DNA of 64,000 nucleotides from contig CAWGRH010000019.1 of assembly GCA_963824905.1 (NCBI GenBank), forward strand, positions 124,001-188,000. The letters are read 5' to 3'. The DNA comes from JAJPKK01 sp963824905. Its GTDB lineage: Bacteria > Pseudomonadota > Alphaproteobacteria > Rhizobiales > Xanthobacteraceae. The position numbers and the translations under genes are program-made. Under the pieces are notes generated by a model. The model was not told where the DNA came from. It saw only the letters and a program-made list of their open reading frames with translations, and searched no databases. Positions 1-8,998 of the stretch are shown in pieces. Numbering within the stretch: the first letter of the stretch is position 1; each line of letters begins with the position of its first letter.

Positions 1-132
1 GATCAATTCTCCGTGCTGATCATTCCCCACACCCTCACTGTGACCACGTTCGGTGCGCTCGCCTCGGGAGACTTCGTCAATCTCGAGGTCGACCTGATGG
101 CGCGCTATGTCGCACGCTTATCGGGCATGTGA
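1..132 (+). CDS. ribE: Riboflavin synthase, alpha chain (3' end only)
   Basis: Only the last 43 codons are in the window; the gene begins off the left edge. The enzyme dismutates two 6,7-dimethyl-8-ribityllumazine molecules to riboflavin. The visible tail reads IIPHTLTVTTFGAL, then GDFVNLEVDLMARYV, which is the typical end of the second lumazine-binding barrel of this family. The gene for its substrate-forming partner, lumazine synthase, follows 73 bp downstream on the same strand, which supports the call. Nothing can be said about the start or regulation. Confidence 0.9.
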   Translation, partial: DQFSVLIIPHTLTVTTFGALASGDFVNLEVDLMARYVARLSGM

Positions 133-205
133 ACGTCGCGCTTGCTAGCGGTGGCGTCGGCTTGGTACTGACGGCGCCGGTTCACTTCTCCGTTGATGGA
201 CACGC

Positions 206-703
206 ATGGTCGAGGCGCGCAGACGCAGGCAGGCACCGGACGCGCCTCTCGACGGCGTGCGCATCCTCATCGTCGAGTCCGGCTACTACGAGGACATCGC
301 CGATATGCTGCTCGCAGGCGCCCGGCGCGCGCTCGATGCAGCCGGCGCGGTCTATGATGTGGTCACTGTGCCTGGCGCGCTCGAAATTCCGCAGGCGGTC
401 TCGTTTGCGCTCAAGTCTTCGCGTGGCACAGCTTATCAAGGCGTGGTGGCGCTCGGCTGCGTCATTCGCGGCGAGACGAGCCACTACGACATCGTCGCCG
501 GCGAGTTGGCGCGCGCGCTGATGGACATCGGCATCGCGACCGGGGTGCCGGTCGGCAACGGCATCCTCACCGTCGATACGCCCGAGCAGGCGCGCCGCCG
601 CGCCGACCCCGACGGTGGCGACAAGGGCGGCACCGCCGCTGCCGCCGCGCTCGCGCTCGTCCGTCTCAAGCGAGGCGGGATTCCCCCGGCCAAGCCGCAA
701 TGA
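206..703 (+). CDS. ribH: 6,7-dimethyl-8-ribityllumazine synthase
   Basis: Cytosolic penultimate enzyme of riboflavin synthesis, condensing 5-amino-6-ribitylamino-uracil with dihydroxybutanone phosphate. The 165-residue product has the family landmarks in order: VPGALEIPQ (about residues 55-63), GETSHYD (89-95, with the conserved active-site-region His93) and GNGILTVDT (117-125), then the GTAAAAALALVRL helix. Length is normal. It lies between riboflavin synthase and nusB, the common alphaproteobacterial arrangement, and its stop overlaps the nusB start (ATGA), so the two are probably translationally coupled. The ATG start gives a short charged N-terminal extension, usual in this group. Confidence 0.95.
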   Translation: MVEARRRRQAPDAPLDGVRILIVESGYYEDIADMLLAGARRALDAAGAVYDVVTVPGALEIPQAVSFALKSSRGTAYQGVVALGCVIRGETSHYDIVAGELARALMDIGIATGVPVGNGILTVDTPEQARRRADPDGGDKGGTAAAAALALVRLKRGGIPPAKPQ

Positions 704-1209
704 CCCGCGCGCCGCAAAAGGCGGCCGGTCCGCGCAAGGCCAATCGCCGCGGCGCGGCGCGGCTTGCCGCGGTGCAGGCGCTCTATCAGATGGACATGGC
801 GGGCGCCGGCCTCAACGAGATCCTGGCGCAGTTCGAAAGCCACTGGCTCGGCCGCGAGGTCGAAGGCGAGCAGTATCTGCCCGCGGAAGCAGCGTTCTTC
901 CGCGATATCGTCTCCGGCGTGGTGGCGACCCAGCGCGCCCTCGATCCGAAGGTCGACGAGGCGCTGGCGACGTCCTGGCCGCTCAAGCGCATCGAGGCGA
1001 TCCTGCGCTCGGTCCTGCGCGCCGGCGCTTGGGAGCTCGAGACGCGCACCGACATCCCGGCGCGGGTGATCGTCTCGGAATATGTCGACGTTGCGAATGC
1101 CTTCGTCGACAAGACCGAGACCGGCATGGTCAACGCCGTGCTCGACCAACTCGCTCGCAAGCTGCGGGGAGCGGAGTTTTCCAGCGCGGAGCCGTCCGAC
1201 CCGGCCTAA
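700..1209 (+). CDS. nusB: Transcription antitermination factor NusB
   Basis: Small all-helical RNA-binding protein that, with NusE (S10), binds boxA in rRNA leader transcripts and supports antitermination. The 169-residue product opens with a basic stretch (KANRRGAARLAAVQALYQMDM), the arginine-rich boxA-binding helix, and carries the conserved C-terminal segments around RIEAILRSVLRAGAWEL and VIVSEYVDVANAF. Length fits. The start codon overlaps the ribH stop. It is followed by a repeat-rich gap and thiL. Ordinary and complete. Confidence 0.95.
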   Translation: MTRAPQKAAGPRKANRRGAARLAAVQALYQMDMAGAGLNEILAQFESHWLGREVEGEQYLPAEAAFFRDIVSGVVATQRALDPKVDEALATSWPLKRIEAILRSVLRAGAWELETRTDIPARVIVSEYVDVANAFVDKTETGMVNAVLDQLARKLRGAEFSSAEPSDPA

Positions 1210-1225
1210 TTGGTTTGCCGCATTC

Positions 1226-1353
1226 CCCCTCCCCACCCTCCCCCGCAAGCGGGGGAGACTGCCAAAGGCACGTCGCGTCCGAACCTTCGTCGGGCACGGC
1301 ATTGCAACTCCCTCTCCCGCTTGCGGGTCGCTTGCGGGGGACGGTGGGAGGGA
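1226..1353. repeat. Intergenic inverted repeat between nusB and thiL
   Basis: The left arm at 1226-1251 (pyrimidine-rich, ending CCCCCGCAAGCG) has an imperfect reverse complement at 1329-1353. The left arm also holds a compact GC hairpin, CTCCCCC-GCAA-GGGGGAG type, at about 1238-1256. There is no clear U-tract, so this is more likely a dispersed palindromic element than a simple terminator. Similar C-rich elements occur at about 12.8 kb. The rest of the 1210-1430 gap shows no coding signal. Confidence 0.55.
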
Positions 1354-1430
1354 GCTCGCGGCGTCTCGGCCGAGTGACGCCCCCTCCGATAATGACTAAG
1401 CTCCCCGCGTAATCGCGCCGGCAGGAGGTC

Positions 1431-2436
1431 ATGGCGAAATCCGACCAAGGCTCGGCCGAGGACCGGCTGATCGCGACGTATTTCCGGCCGATCGCGACCC
1501 ATCCCGGCGCTCTGGGTCTTGCCGATGACGCTGCCGTCATCGCTCCGCCGGCGGGCTGCGATCTCGTGCTCACCACCGATGGCGTCATCGGCGGGGTGCA
1601 TTTCTTCCCCGACGATCCCGCCGACGCGGTGGCGCGGCGGGCGCTGCGCGTCAACCTGTCGGATCTCGCGGCGAAGGGCGCGGCGCCGCTCGGCTTCCTG
1701 ATGTCGATCGGCCTGCCGGCCGGCCTGCCGCCCGACTGGCTCAAGGCCTTCGCCCAGGCGCTGCGCGAGGACGCCGCGCATTATCGCTGCCCGCTGCTCG
1801 GCGGCGACACCGACCGCAGCCCTGGCGCCATCACGGTCTATATCTCGGCGTTCGGCACCGTGCCCCACGGCACCATGGTCCGCCGCGCCGGTGCGCGCGA
1901 AGGCGACCTCGTCGTGGTGACCGGCACCATCGGCGACGCCGCGCTCGGCCTCGCGCTGCGCCAGGACCCCACCGCGGCGGCGCGCTGGAAGCTCGACGAG
2001 ACGATGCGGGCGCATCTGCTTTCGCGATATCTACTGCCACAGCCCCGCAACGCCATCGCCGAGGCGCTGCGCCGGCACGCCAGCGCGGCGCTCGACGTCT
2101 CCGACGGCCTCGCCGGCGATCTCGCCAAGCTGTGCCGGGTGTCCGGGGTCGGCGCGGCGATCGCGGTAGAGCGCGTGCCGCTGTCGCCCGCCGCACGGCA
2201 GGCGCTCGCGAGCGATCCGGCGGCGATGGAGACGATCCTCACCGGGGGCGACGATTTCGAGATCGCGGCCGCGGTGCCGCCTGACCGCCTCGACGGTTTG
2301 CGCGCCGAGGCGGAGAGAGGCCGGCGTCGCGATCACCGAGATCGGCGTCGTGGTGGCTGGGCCACTCGAGGCGCGGTTCGTCGCTGCTGACGGGCGTGTG
2401 CTCGCTTTCGCGCGGCCGGCCTACAGCCATTTTTGA
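1431..2436 (+). CDS. thiL: Thiamine-monophosphate kinase, frameshifted near the 3' end
   Basis: Phosphorylates thiamine monophosphate to the cofactor ThDP. The N-terminal 290 residues carry the AIRS-fold ThiL motifs: ADDAAV (31-36), TTDGVIGGVHF (48-58), NLSDLAAKGA (75-84), GGDTDRS and GGDDFEIAAAVPP. The original frame then degenerates to an arginine-rich tail ending at 2390. The expected end (GVAITEIGVVVAGPLEARF and on to a stop at 2434-2436) continues one frame over. The shift falls in the GA-rich stretch around 2313-2320 and is net +1. The total span is 3n+1; correcting one base gives about 334 residues, the usual length. Whether this is a real mutation or a sequence error cannot be decided here. 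Confidence 0.88.
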
Positions 2437-2441
2437 AAGAC

Positions 2442-2556
2442 CGTCATTCCTGGGCGCGCGTCAGCGCGAACCCGGAATCCAGAATTGGGCGGTTTCACCA
2501 GCGCCGCGTCTTAGCGCTGGATTCCGGGTTCCGCCTGCGGCGGCCCCGGAATGACG
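2442..2556. repeat. Nested palindromic intergenic element
   Basis: Outer arms CGTCATTCC (2442-2450) and GGAATGACG (2548-2556) enclose a perfect 15-bp inverted repeat, GAACCCGGAATCCAG (2468-2482) with its complement at 2517-2531. This resembles the mosaic palindromic elements common between genes in Bradyrhizobium and relatives. It sits just after thiL and before the convergent patatin gene, so it could act as a transcript-end or stabilising structure. No protein is encoded. Confidence 0.75.
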
Positions 2557-2587
2557 GGTGTGGGTTTGTCACCGGACGGCGTAGGGC

Positions 2588-3751
2588 TCACCGATCCTCT
2601 TCGCGATGCACGTCGTGCACGACGATGCCGGCGCCGTGGGGCGGCATGGTGAGCCAGTCCTTGCGGCGCAGTGCGCGCTTGGTGTCCTCGTAGCCCGACT
2701 GCCAGTGCTCGCGCATCGAGGTGCCGGAGAACTCGTGGTCCTTGGCATGACCCTCATAGGCCTTCTGCTGGTAGATCATCTGCAGGATGGTGATCTCCGG
2801 CATGTTGTCGAGCTCTTCCTTGAGCTTGCGCTCTTCGTCCGAGAGACGGTCCTCAGGGATCTTGTCGAGCGCGAGATGGAGCCGCTTCTTCCAGGTGTGG
2901 ATGCGGCGGTAGACGTCGGTGTTGTAGCGGGTGCGCGAGGAATACATGATGTCCTTGTGGCGGGCCATCACGTCCTGGAGGTCGCGCGGCAGCACCCCGC
3001 GGGCGCTGAACAGGTCGATCTGGAAGATCAGCGTGTTGAGGCGGTCGTCCTGATCGAGGAGGTGCTGCAGCGGCGTGTTGGAGACGATGCCGCCGTCCCA
3101 GAAATGATCGGTGCCGATCTTGACCATGGGGAGCGCCGGCGGCAGCGCGCCGCTCGCCATCACGTGCTCCGGCCCGATGATCTCGGTCGCATTGTCGAAA
3201 TAGACGAAGTTGCCGCTGAGCACGTTGACCGCGCCGACCGAGAAGCGGACCTGCTTCTCGTTGATCATCGAGAAATCGACGAGGTCCTCCAGCGTCTCGC
3301 GCAACGGCGCGGTGTCGTAATAGCTCGTCGCGGCCTGGGCGCCGGGCAGGCTGAACCACGGGTTCGGCGTGCGCGGGGTGAAGAAGCCCGGCTGGCCCTG
3401 CACCATCGTCATCCAGGAGCTAGCGAGGTTGCGGGCCTTGCGGAAGGCATCGCCGTCCGGCGTGAAGTGCCAGATCTTGCGTTCGGTGACCATCTCCCAG
3501 AACGTGCGCAGCCGGTCGAGCCGGCGGCGGCGCGAATTGCCGGCGATGATCGCGGAATTGATCGCGCCGATCGAGACGCCGGAAACCCAGTCCGGCTCGA
3601 TCTCGGCTTCGTGCAACGCCTGATAGACGCCGGCCTGGTAGGCACCGAGCGCGCCGCCGCCTTGCAGCACGAGTGCAACCCGGTCGCAGCCCGCCGGCCG
3701 CCAGCCCTGCGAAGTGTAGTCGCGCACAGTCGTTGTCGTCGTCGCGTCCAT
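2588..3751 (-). CDS. Patatin-like phospholipase family protein
   Basis: Predicted serine lipid acyl hydrolase using a Ser-Asp dyad. The 387-residue product has the oxyanion loop GGGALGAYQAG (31-41), nucleophile elbow GVSIG (Ser60) and the Asp motif DGG (Asp219). All catalytic elements are therefore present. There is no signal peptide, so it is probably cytoplasmic or membrane-associated. It is transcribed away from the acetoacetate decarboxylase gene across a 237-bp gap. Patatin proteins beside adc and hydroxybutyrate dehydrogenase are familiar in rhizobial polyhydroxybutyrate loci, suggesting a role in storage lipid or granule turnover; that role is inference. Confidence 0.85.
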   Translation of the reverse strand: MDATTTTTVRDYTSQGWRPAGCDRVALVLQGGGALGAYQAGVYQALHEAEIEPDWVSGVSIGAINSAIIAGNSRRRRLDRLRTFWEMVTERKIWHFTPDGDAFRKARNLASSWMTMVQGQPGFFTPRTPNPWFSLPGAQAATSYYDTAPLRETLEDLVDFSMINEKQVRFSVGAVNVLSGNFVYFDNATEIIGPEHVMASGALPPALPMVKIGTDHFWDGGIVSNTPLQHLLDQDDRLNTLIFQIDLFSARGVLPRDLQDVMARHKDIMYSSRTRYNTDVYRRIHTWKKRLHLALDKIPEDRLSDEERKLKEELDNMPEITILQMIYQQKAYEGHAKDHEFSGTSMREHWQSGYEDTKRALRRKDWLTMPPHGAGIVVHDVHREEDR

Positions 3752-3988
3752 GTCCGGTACTCCAGCCGCCCAAGCCTATGCGAGGGGAGGTGACGCGCTC
3801 ATGACGCGCGGGTCGCGCATCGTTCCGACCCATCGCCCCGACGCATCGATCGCAGGCATCGATCCGAGCACATCGGCCCGTGTCATCGATCCGCAGGCGG
3901 AGCTTCACGGGATTGTCAGATTGGCAAACTACGCAACGAGCGCCGGCCCGATGGCGGCACGATGCCCGCCGACGCAAACGGGGATTCC

Positions 3989-4750
3989 ATGCGCAAGGAA
4001 GACGTTCTCAAGCTGCCGTCGATGCCGGCGGCAGGCCCGAGCTATCCCGCCGGTCCCTATCGCTTCATCAACCGCGAATTCCTGGTGATCACCTACGAGA
4101 CCGATCCCGAGCTGATCCGGGAGCAACTGCCGGAGCCGCTTGAGCCGCTCGATCGGCCGCTGGTAAAGTACGAATGGATCAAGATGCCGGACTCGTCCGG
4201 CTTCGGCAGCTACACCGAGTCCGGCATCGTGATCCCGGCGCGGCTGCGCGGCGAAGAGGTCAACTTCGTCTCCCAGATGTATCTCGACGACGATCCGCCG
4301 ATCGCGGCGGGCCGCGAGATCTGGGGCTTTCCGAAGAAGTACGCCCATCCCAAGCTCGAGATCGTCAAGGACACGCTCACCGGCACGCTCTCCTATGCCG
4401 GCCAGCTCGTCGCCATGGGCACCATGGGCTACAAGCACGAGGCGATGGCGGGCAACGGCGAGCGCACCACGGCGGCGCTGTCGCAGACGCAAATCAACTT
4501 GAAGCTCATTCCCGGCGTCGACGGCCGTCCCGAGATCTGTCAGCTCGTCGCCATCAACATCGTCGATATCGTGGTGAAGGGCTCGTGGATCGGGCCTGGC
4601 CGACTGCACCTCATTCCCCACGTCAATGCGCCCGTCGCCGACCTGCCGGTGCATCGGGTCGTCGGCGCCCATCACTTCCTCGCCGACCTCACGCTGCCCT
4701 ATGGCCGGGTAGTTTACGACTATAACAAGCAGAATTTTGTTGCGGCCTAA
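3989..4750 (+). CDS. adc: Acetoacetate decarboxylase
   Basis: Decarboxylates acetoacetate to acetone and CO2 through a lysine Schiff base. The motif GREIWGFPKKYAHPK contains the adjacent lysine pair (about residues 116-117 from the chosen start) matching Lys115/Lys116 of the clostridial enzyme. The YTESG segment supplies the conserved glutamate. I chose ATG 3989 rather than 3962 because it has a GGGGAT ribosome-binding site and gives the usual length, 253 residues. The divergent patatin-like lipase and a phasin gene elsewhere in the window suggest a link to polyhydroxybutyrate or ketone-body breakdown, which is inference. Confidence 0.9.
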   Translation: MRKEDVLKLPSMPAAGPSYPAGPYRFINREFLVITYETDPELIREQLPEPLEPLDRPLVKYEWIKMPDSSGFGSYTESGIVIPARLRGEEVNFVSQMYLDDDPPIAAGREIWGFPKKYAHPKLEIVKDTLTGTLSYAGQLVAMGTMGYKHEAMAGNGERTTAALSQTQINLKLIPGVDGRPEICQLVAINIVDIVVKGSWIGPGRLHLIPHVNAPVADLPVHRVVGAHHFLADLTLPYGRVVYDYNKQNFVAA

Positions 4751-4892
4751 GAGCCGTTTTCCCGTCTGCGTGCCGTAAAAACGTGCTGCAATGCGGAACC
4801 ACGCGTTCGGCGTGCAACCGATAATTGTCGGTGGTATACAAAATATCCCATTACGCCGTGTCGCGAGCCAAATGTGACGGCTGCCTGCAAGG

Positions 4893-4921
4893 GAAAAAAG
4901 AAAGCAGGGCCAAAGCCCTGC
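4893..4921 (-). terminator. Rho-independent terminator-like hairpin
   Basis: Read on the minus strand, GCAGGGC-TTTG-GCCCTGC forms a 7-bp perfect stem followed by TTTCTTTTTT. This is a textbook intrinsic terminator for leftward transcription, yet no intact leftward gene lies just upstream of it. It could end a small RNA or a decayed gene's transcript. Confidence 0.55.
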
Positions 4922-5022
4922 TCCAATGCGCTCACAAAGTACCGGTCATCTCCAATTTTTGTTTTTGTGGAGTGGCCGCGAGTTTTTCGCGCCGCCGGTT
5001 TTCCTCCCACAGACTTGGACCG
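4912..5022 (-). pseudogene. Possible N-terminal remnant of an IclR-type regulator
   Basis: On the minus strand a short open stretch encodes a Lys/Arg-rich leader followed by GDDRYFVSALEQGF. This resembles the start of IclR/PcaR-family regulators, where a basic leader precedes a D-x-x-FV-x-(A/S)L-x-(R/Q)G segment just before the helix-turn-helix. Immediately afterwards the sequence runs into the hairpin and T-tract (encoding GPAFFFP), and no helix-turn-helix follows. It is therefore at best a fragment. The match is from memory and short, so confidence is low. Confidence 0.25.
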
Positions 5023-5276
5023 CAACCTCCGGAGCGCAATATTCTTGCGCAGATGCGCTCCATTCAGCGGATAAGTTACTTGATACCCTACTCGGGTCCA
5101 ATTTGTCACCATGGTTGTCGTGCACTGCACCATAAATCATCAAACGAGGGGTCACGTGCCTGTGCCACGCCGGTTTTCCGCCACGAGACGTCGGTTCGAG
5201 CGTTTGCCGCGCTTGTAATTGCCGGAGCGATCCGCTTTCACTGCGACCTCGTTTTCAAAGGAATCACGCGGAGCCC

Positions 5277-6599
5277 ATGCGACTGTCCCGTTACTTTCTG
5301 CCGATCCTGCGTGAAACTCCCAAGGAGGCAGAGATCGTTTCGCACCGGCTGATGCTGCGCGCCGGAATGATTCGCCAGGAGGCCGCGGGCATCTACGCGT
5401 TTCTCCCGCTCGGCTTTCGCGTGCTGCAGAAGGTCTGCCGCATCGTGCGCGAGGAGCAGGACCGCGCCGGCGCGGTCGAGATGCTGATGCCGACGATTCA
5501 ATCGGCCGAGCTGTGGCGCGAGAGCGGGCGCTACGACGACTACGGCAAGGAGATGCTGCGCATCAAGGACCGCCACGAGCGCGAGATGCTCTACGGTCCG
5601 ACCAACGAGGAGATGATCACCGAGATCTTCCGCGCCTATGTGCGCTCCTACAAGGACCTCCCGCTCAATCTCTATCACCTGCAGTGGAAGTTTCGCGACG
5701 AGGTGCGGCCGCGATTCGGCACCATGCGCTCGCGCGAATTCCTGATGAAGGACGCCTATTCCTTCGATCTCGATTATGCCGGAGCGCGGCATTCCTACAA
5801 TCGCATGTTCGTCGCCTATCTGCGCACCTTTGCGCGGATGGGTTTGCGCGCCATCCCGATGGTCGCCGACACCGGGCCGATCGGCGGCAACTTGAGCCAC
5901 GAGTTCATCATCCTCGCCACGACCGGCGAGAGCGAGGTCTATTGCCACCGCGACTATCTCGACTTCGAGATTCCCGAGGCCGGCGTGAACTTCGACGATG
6001 CCGACGCGATGCAGCGAATCGTCGATGTCTGGACCTCGCGCTATGCGGCGACCTCGGAGAAGCACGAGCCGGATGTGTTCGAAGCGCTCCCCGGCGACGC
6101 GCGGATGTCGGCGCGCGGCATCGAAGTCGGCCACATCTTCCACTTCGGCACCAAGTATTCGACGCCGATGAAGGCGGTGGTGGCGGGGCCCGACGGGGCT
6201 GAGCATCCCGTCCACATGGGCTCCTACGGCATCGGTCCGAGCCGGCTCGTCGCCGCCATCATCGAGGCCAACCACGACGAGACCGGCATCAAGTGGCCGG
6301 AGGCGGTGGCGCCGTTCAAGGTCGCCGTGCTCAACTTGAAGCAGGGCGACAGCGCGACCGACGCCGCGAGCGAGACGGTCTATCGCCAGCTCACGGCGAA
6401 GGGCGTCGAGGTGCTCTACAACGACCTCGACGAGCGGCCCGGCTCGAAATTCGCGTCGACCGACCTCATCGGCATTCCCTGGCAGATCCTGATCGGTCCC
6501 AAGGGCCTCGCCGAAGGCAAGATCGAGCTCAAGTGCCGCGCCGACGGAACCCGCCAGCTGATGACGCCGGCCGATGCCGTCGAACGTCTTGCGTTATGA
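5277..6599 (+). CDS. proS: Prolyl-tRNA synthetase (short alphaproteobacterial form)
   Basis: Class II synthetase charging tRNA-Pro. The 440-residue protein has motif 2 in FRDEVRPRFGTMRSREF, preceded by the TNEEMITEIFRAYVRSYKDLPL block, motif 3 in GSYGIGPSRL, and a C-terminal anticodon-binding domain ending near DAVERLAL. It lacks the large editing insertion of the E. coli-type enzyme, as is normal for alphaproteobacteria. It heads a proS-lolC-lolD series on one strand. In related genomes as I remember them a DUF1467 gene lies directly upstream of proS; here that gene is at 53.9 kb. Confidence 0.95.
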   Translation: MRLSRYFLPILRETPKEAEIVSHRLMLRAGMIRQEAAGIYAFLPLGFRVLQKVCRIVREEQDRAGAVEMLMPTIQSAELWRESGRYDDYGKEMLRIKDRHEREMLYGPTNEEMITEIFRAYVRSYKDLPLNLYHLQWKFRDEVRPRFGTMRSREFLMKDAYSFDLDYAGARHSYNRMFVAYLRTFARMGLRAIPMVADTGPIGGNLSHEFIILATTGESEVYCHRDYLDFEIPEAGVNFDDADAMQRIVDVWTSRYAATSEKHEPDVFEALPGDARMSARGIEVGHIFHFGTKYSTPMKAVVAGPDGAEHPVHMGSYGIGPSRLVAAIIEANHDETGIKWPEAVAPFKVAVLNLKQGDSATDAASETVYRQLTAKGVEVLYNDLDERPGSKFASTDLIGIPWQILIGPKGLAEGKIELKCRADGTRQLMTPADAVERLAL

Positions 6600-6770
6600 G
6601 CCTTGGGCGCTGTGACGCTGGGTGTGCTGTGACGCCGGGGGTCATGACGCGTTACGCTACGACACGAGGAACCTGTGCGCGGTGAGCGACGCGACCATAA
6701 AGGCAGTGGCGCATGATCGCCAGAATCTGATGAAATCCAGGGGCGGGGCCTCCGGAAGCAGGGAAAACCC

Positions 6771-8040
6771 ATGAGCGAACCCAACGCGACGGCGCCATTT
6801 GCTCCCTTCGAATGGATGATGTCGCTGCGCTATCTGCGGGCGCGCCGCAAGGAGGGCTTCATCTCGGTGATCGCGGGGTTCTCGTTCCTCGGCATCATGC
6901 TCGGGGTCGCGACCCTGATCATCGTGATGGCGGTGATGAACGGCTTTCGCAAGGAGCTGCTCGACAAGATCCTCGGTCTCAACGGCCACCTGTTGATCCA
7001 GCCGCTCGATTCCCCGCTCACCGACTGGGAGATGGTCGCCGGCCGCGTCGCCATGGTGCCGGGGGTGCGGCTCGCGGCGCCCGTGGTCGAAGGCCAGGCG
7101 CTCGCCTCCTCGCCGTTCAACGCCAATGGCGTCCTGGTACGCGGCATCCGCGGGCCCGACCTCGCGCGCCTCGGCTCGATCGCGAACAACATCCAGCAGG
7201 GCACGCTCGAGGGCTTCGACGAAGGGCAGGGCGTCGCGATCGGGGCGCGGCTCGCCGAGCAGCTCTCGGTGCATGCCGGCGACAACGTCACCCTCGTCTC
7301 GCCGCGCGGCGCGGTGACGCCGCTCGGCACCACGCCGCGCATCAAGCCCTACAAGATCGCGGCGGTGTTCAAGATCGGCATGTCGGAATACGACGCCGCC
7401 TTCGTCTACATGCCGCTGCCGGAGGCGCAGGCCTATTTCAACCGCAACGGCGACGTCACCGCGATCGAGGTCTATGTCGACAATCCCGATCGTGTCGACC
7501 GCTTTCGCCGCGAGATTCAGGAAGCGGCGCAGCGGCCGATCTACATGATCGATTGGCGCCAGCGCAACGCCACCTTCTTCAATGCGCTCCAGGTCGAGCG
7601 CAACGTCATGTTCCTGATCCTCACGCTCATCGTGCTCGTCGCCGCGCTCAACATCGTCTCCGGCCTCATCATGCTGGTGAAGGACAAGGGCCAGGACATC
7701 GGGGTGATGCGCACCATGGGCGCGACCCAGGGCGCGATCATGCGCATCTTCCTGATCACCGGCGCCTCGATCGGCGTCGTCGGCACCGTGGTCGGCTTCC
7801 TGGTCGGCACGCTCGTCTGCCTCAACGTCGAAATCGATCCGGCAATTCCTGTCCTGGGTCACCAGCACCGAGCTGTTCTCGCCCGAGCTCTACTTCCTCT
7901 CTCGCCTGCCGGCCGACATGGATTTGGGCGAGACCTCCGCCGTCGTCATCATGGCGTTGACGCTGTCTTTCCTCGCGACGCTCTACCCGTCCTGGCGGGC
8001 CGCCCGGCTCGATCCGGTCGAGGCGTTGCGCTACGAGTGA
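6771..8040 (+). CDS. lolC: Lipoprotein-releasing ABC transporter permease LolC/LolE, frameshifted near the 3' end
   Basis: Inner-membrane permease of the Lol system that extracts outer-membrane lipoproteins for transfer to LolA. It shows an N-terminal membrane segment (FISVIAGFSFLGIMLG), a periplasmic MacB-like domain, and FtsX-type membrane helices from NVMFLILTLIVLVAALNI through GASIGVVGTVVGF. After LNVE at about 7832 the frame breaks. The conserved continuation IRQFLSWVTSTELFSPELYF, then LPADMDL and PSWRAARLDPVEALRYE, is read one frame over to the stop at 8038-8040. The extra base lies within 7833-7836 (net +1). Corrected length is about 422 residues, normal for the family. lolD follows 4 bp later. 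Confidence 0.9.
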
Positions 8041-8044
8041 CCTG

Positions 8045-8734
<690 letters not shown>

Positions 8735-8744
8735 GGGGGCCGTG

Positions 8745-8931
8745 ATGGCGCAGGGCAATCCAATTGATCCTGGCGACACTCCGAACGACAAAGTCTGATC
8801 TCGATAAGGCGCGCGAGTTCGTCTGCCGTGCTACCTCCAAGCCGCCTCTCGATCCGCGTCGGGCTAAGGATATCCTTGAGGAAGCCTGGGGCATTAACCA
8901 AGCAGTCGACCCGCCGACCAAGCCCGACTGA
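8745..8931 (+). CDS. Small hypothetical protein, possibly frameshifted
   Basis: An ATG at 8745 behind a G-rich stretch opens a 17-codon frame ending at an early stop. A second frame continues without interruption as SDLDKAREFVCRATSKPPLD and on to ILEEAWGINQAVDPPTKPD, ending at 8931. One base removed near 8793-8796 would join them into a protein of about 61 residues. Alternatively the second part may start at TTG 8764. I recognise no family. It ends just before the LexA-box promoter of the next small gene. The reading is tentative, but the break is the same net +1 type as in five conserved genes of this window. Confidence 0.3.
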
Positions 8932-8937
8932 AATTAC

Positions 8938-8979
8938 TTGCTCTGAGAACATATCATGAACTATGTTCCCTCTATGTTC
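8938..8979 (+). promoter_or_regulatory. Tandem LexA (SOS) boxes over a promoter
   Basis: Two alphaproteobacterial LexA operators lie 3 bp apart: GAAC-N7-GAAC at 8947-8961 (the reverse orientation of the site) and GTTC-N7-GTTC at 8965-8979. Together they form a larger palindrome. A plausible promoter, TTGCTC (8938-8943), 18-bp spacer, TATGTT (8962-8967), is overlapped by both boxes, so LexA binding would block it. The start codon of the 32-residue membrane peptide is 20 bp downstream. GTTC-N7-GTTC is the established LexA site in this class; control by LexA here is inferred from sequence. Confidence 0.8.
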
Positions 8980-8998
8980 GAAGCATGGGGAGCGCAAC

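Larger units (their letters stand above)
4751..5276. other. 526-bp gap between adc and proS
   Basis: No convincing intact gene on either strand. Base composition is less GC-rich than the flanks. It holds a minus-strand hairpin followed by a T-tract (4893-4921), a possible regulator-gene remnant on the minus strand (4912-5022), and promoter-like hexamers on the minus strand around 5085-5115 (GTGACA, 18 bp, TATCAA). The proS promoter presumably lies in the last 100 bp, but no clear hexamers stand out. Confidence 0.5.

Noticed and set aside
4825..5352. A 175-codon plus-strand frame across the adc-proS gap
   Set aside because: It overlaps the proS start in another frame, has no recognisable domain and no ribosome-binding site.
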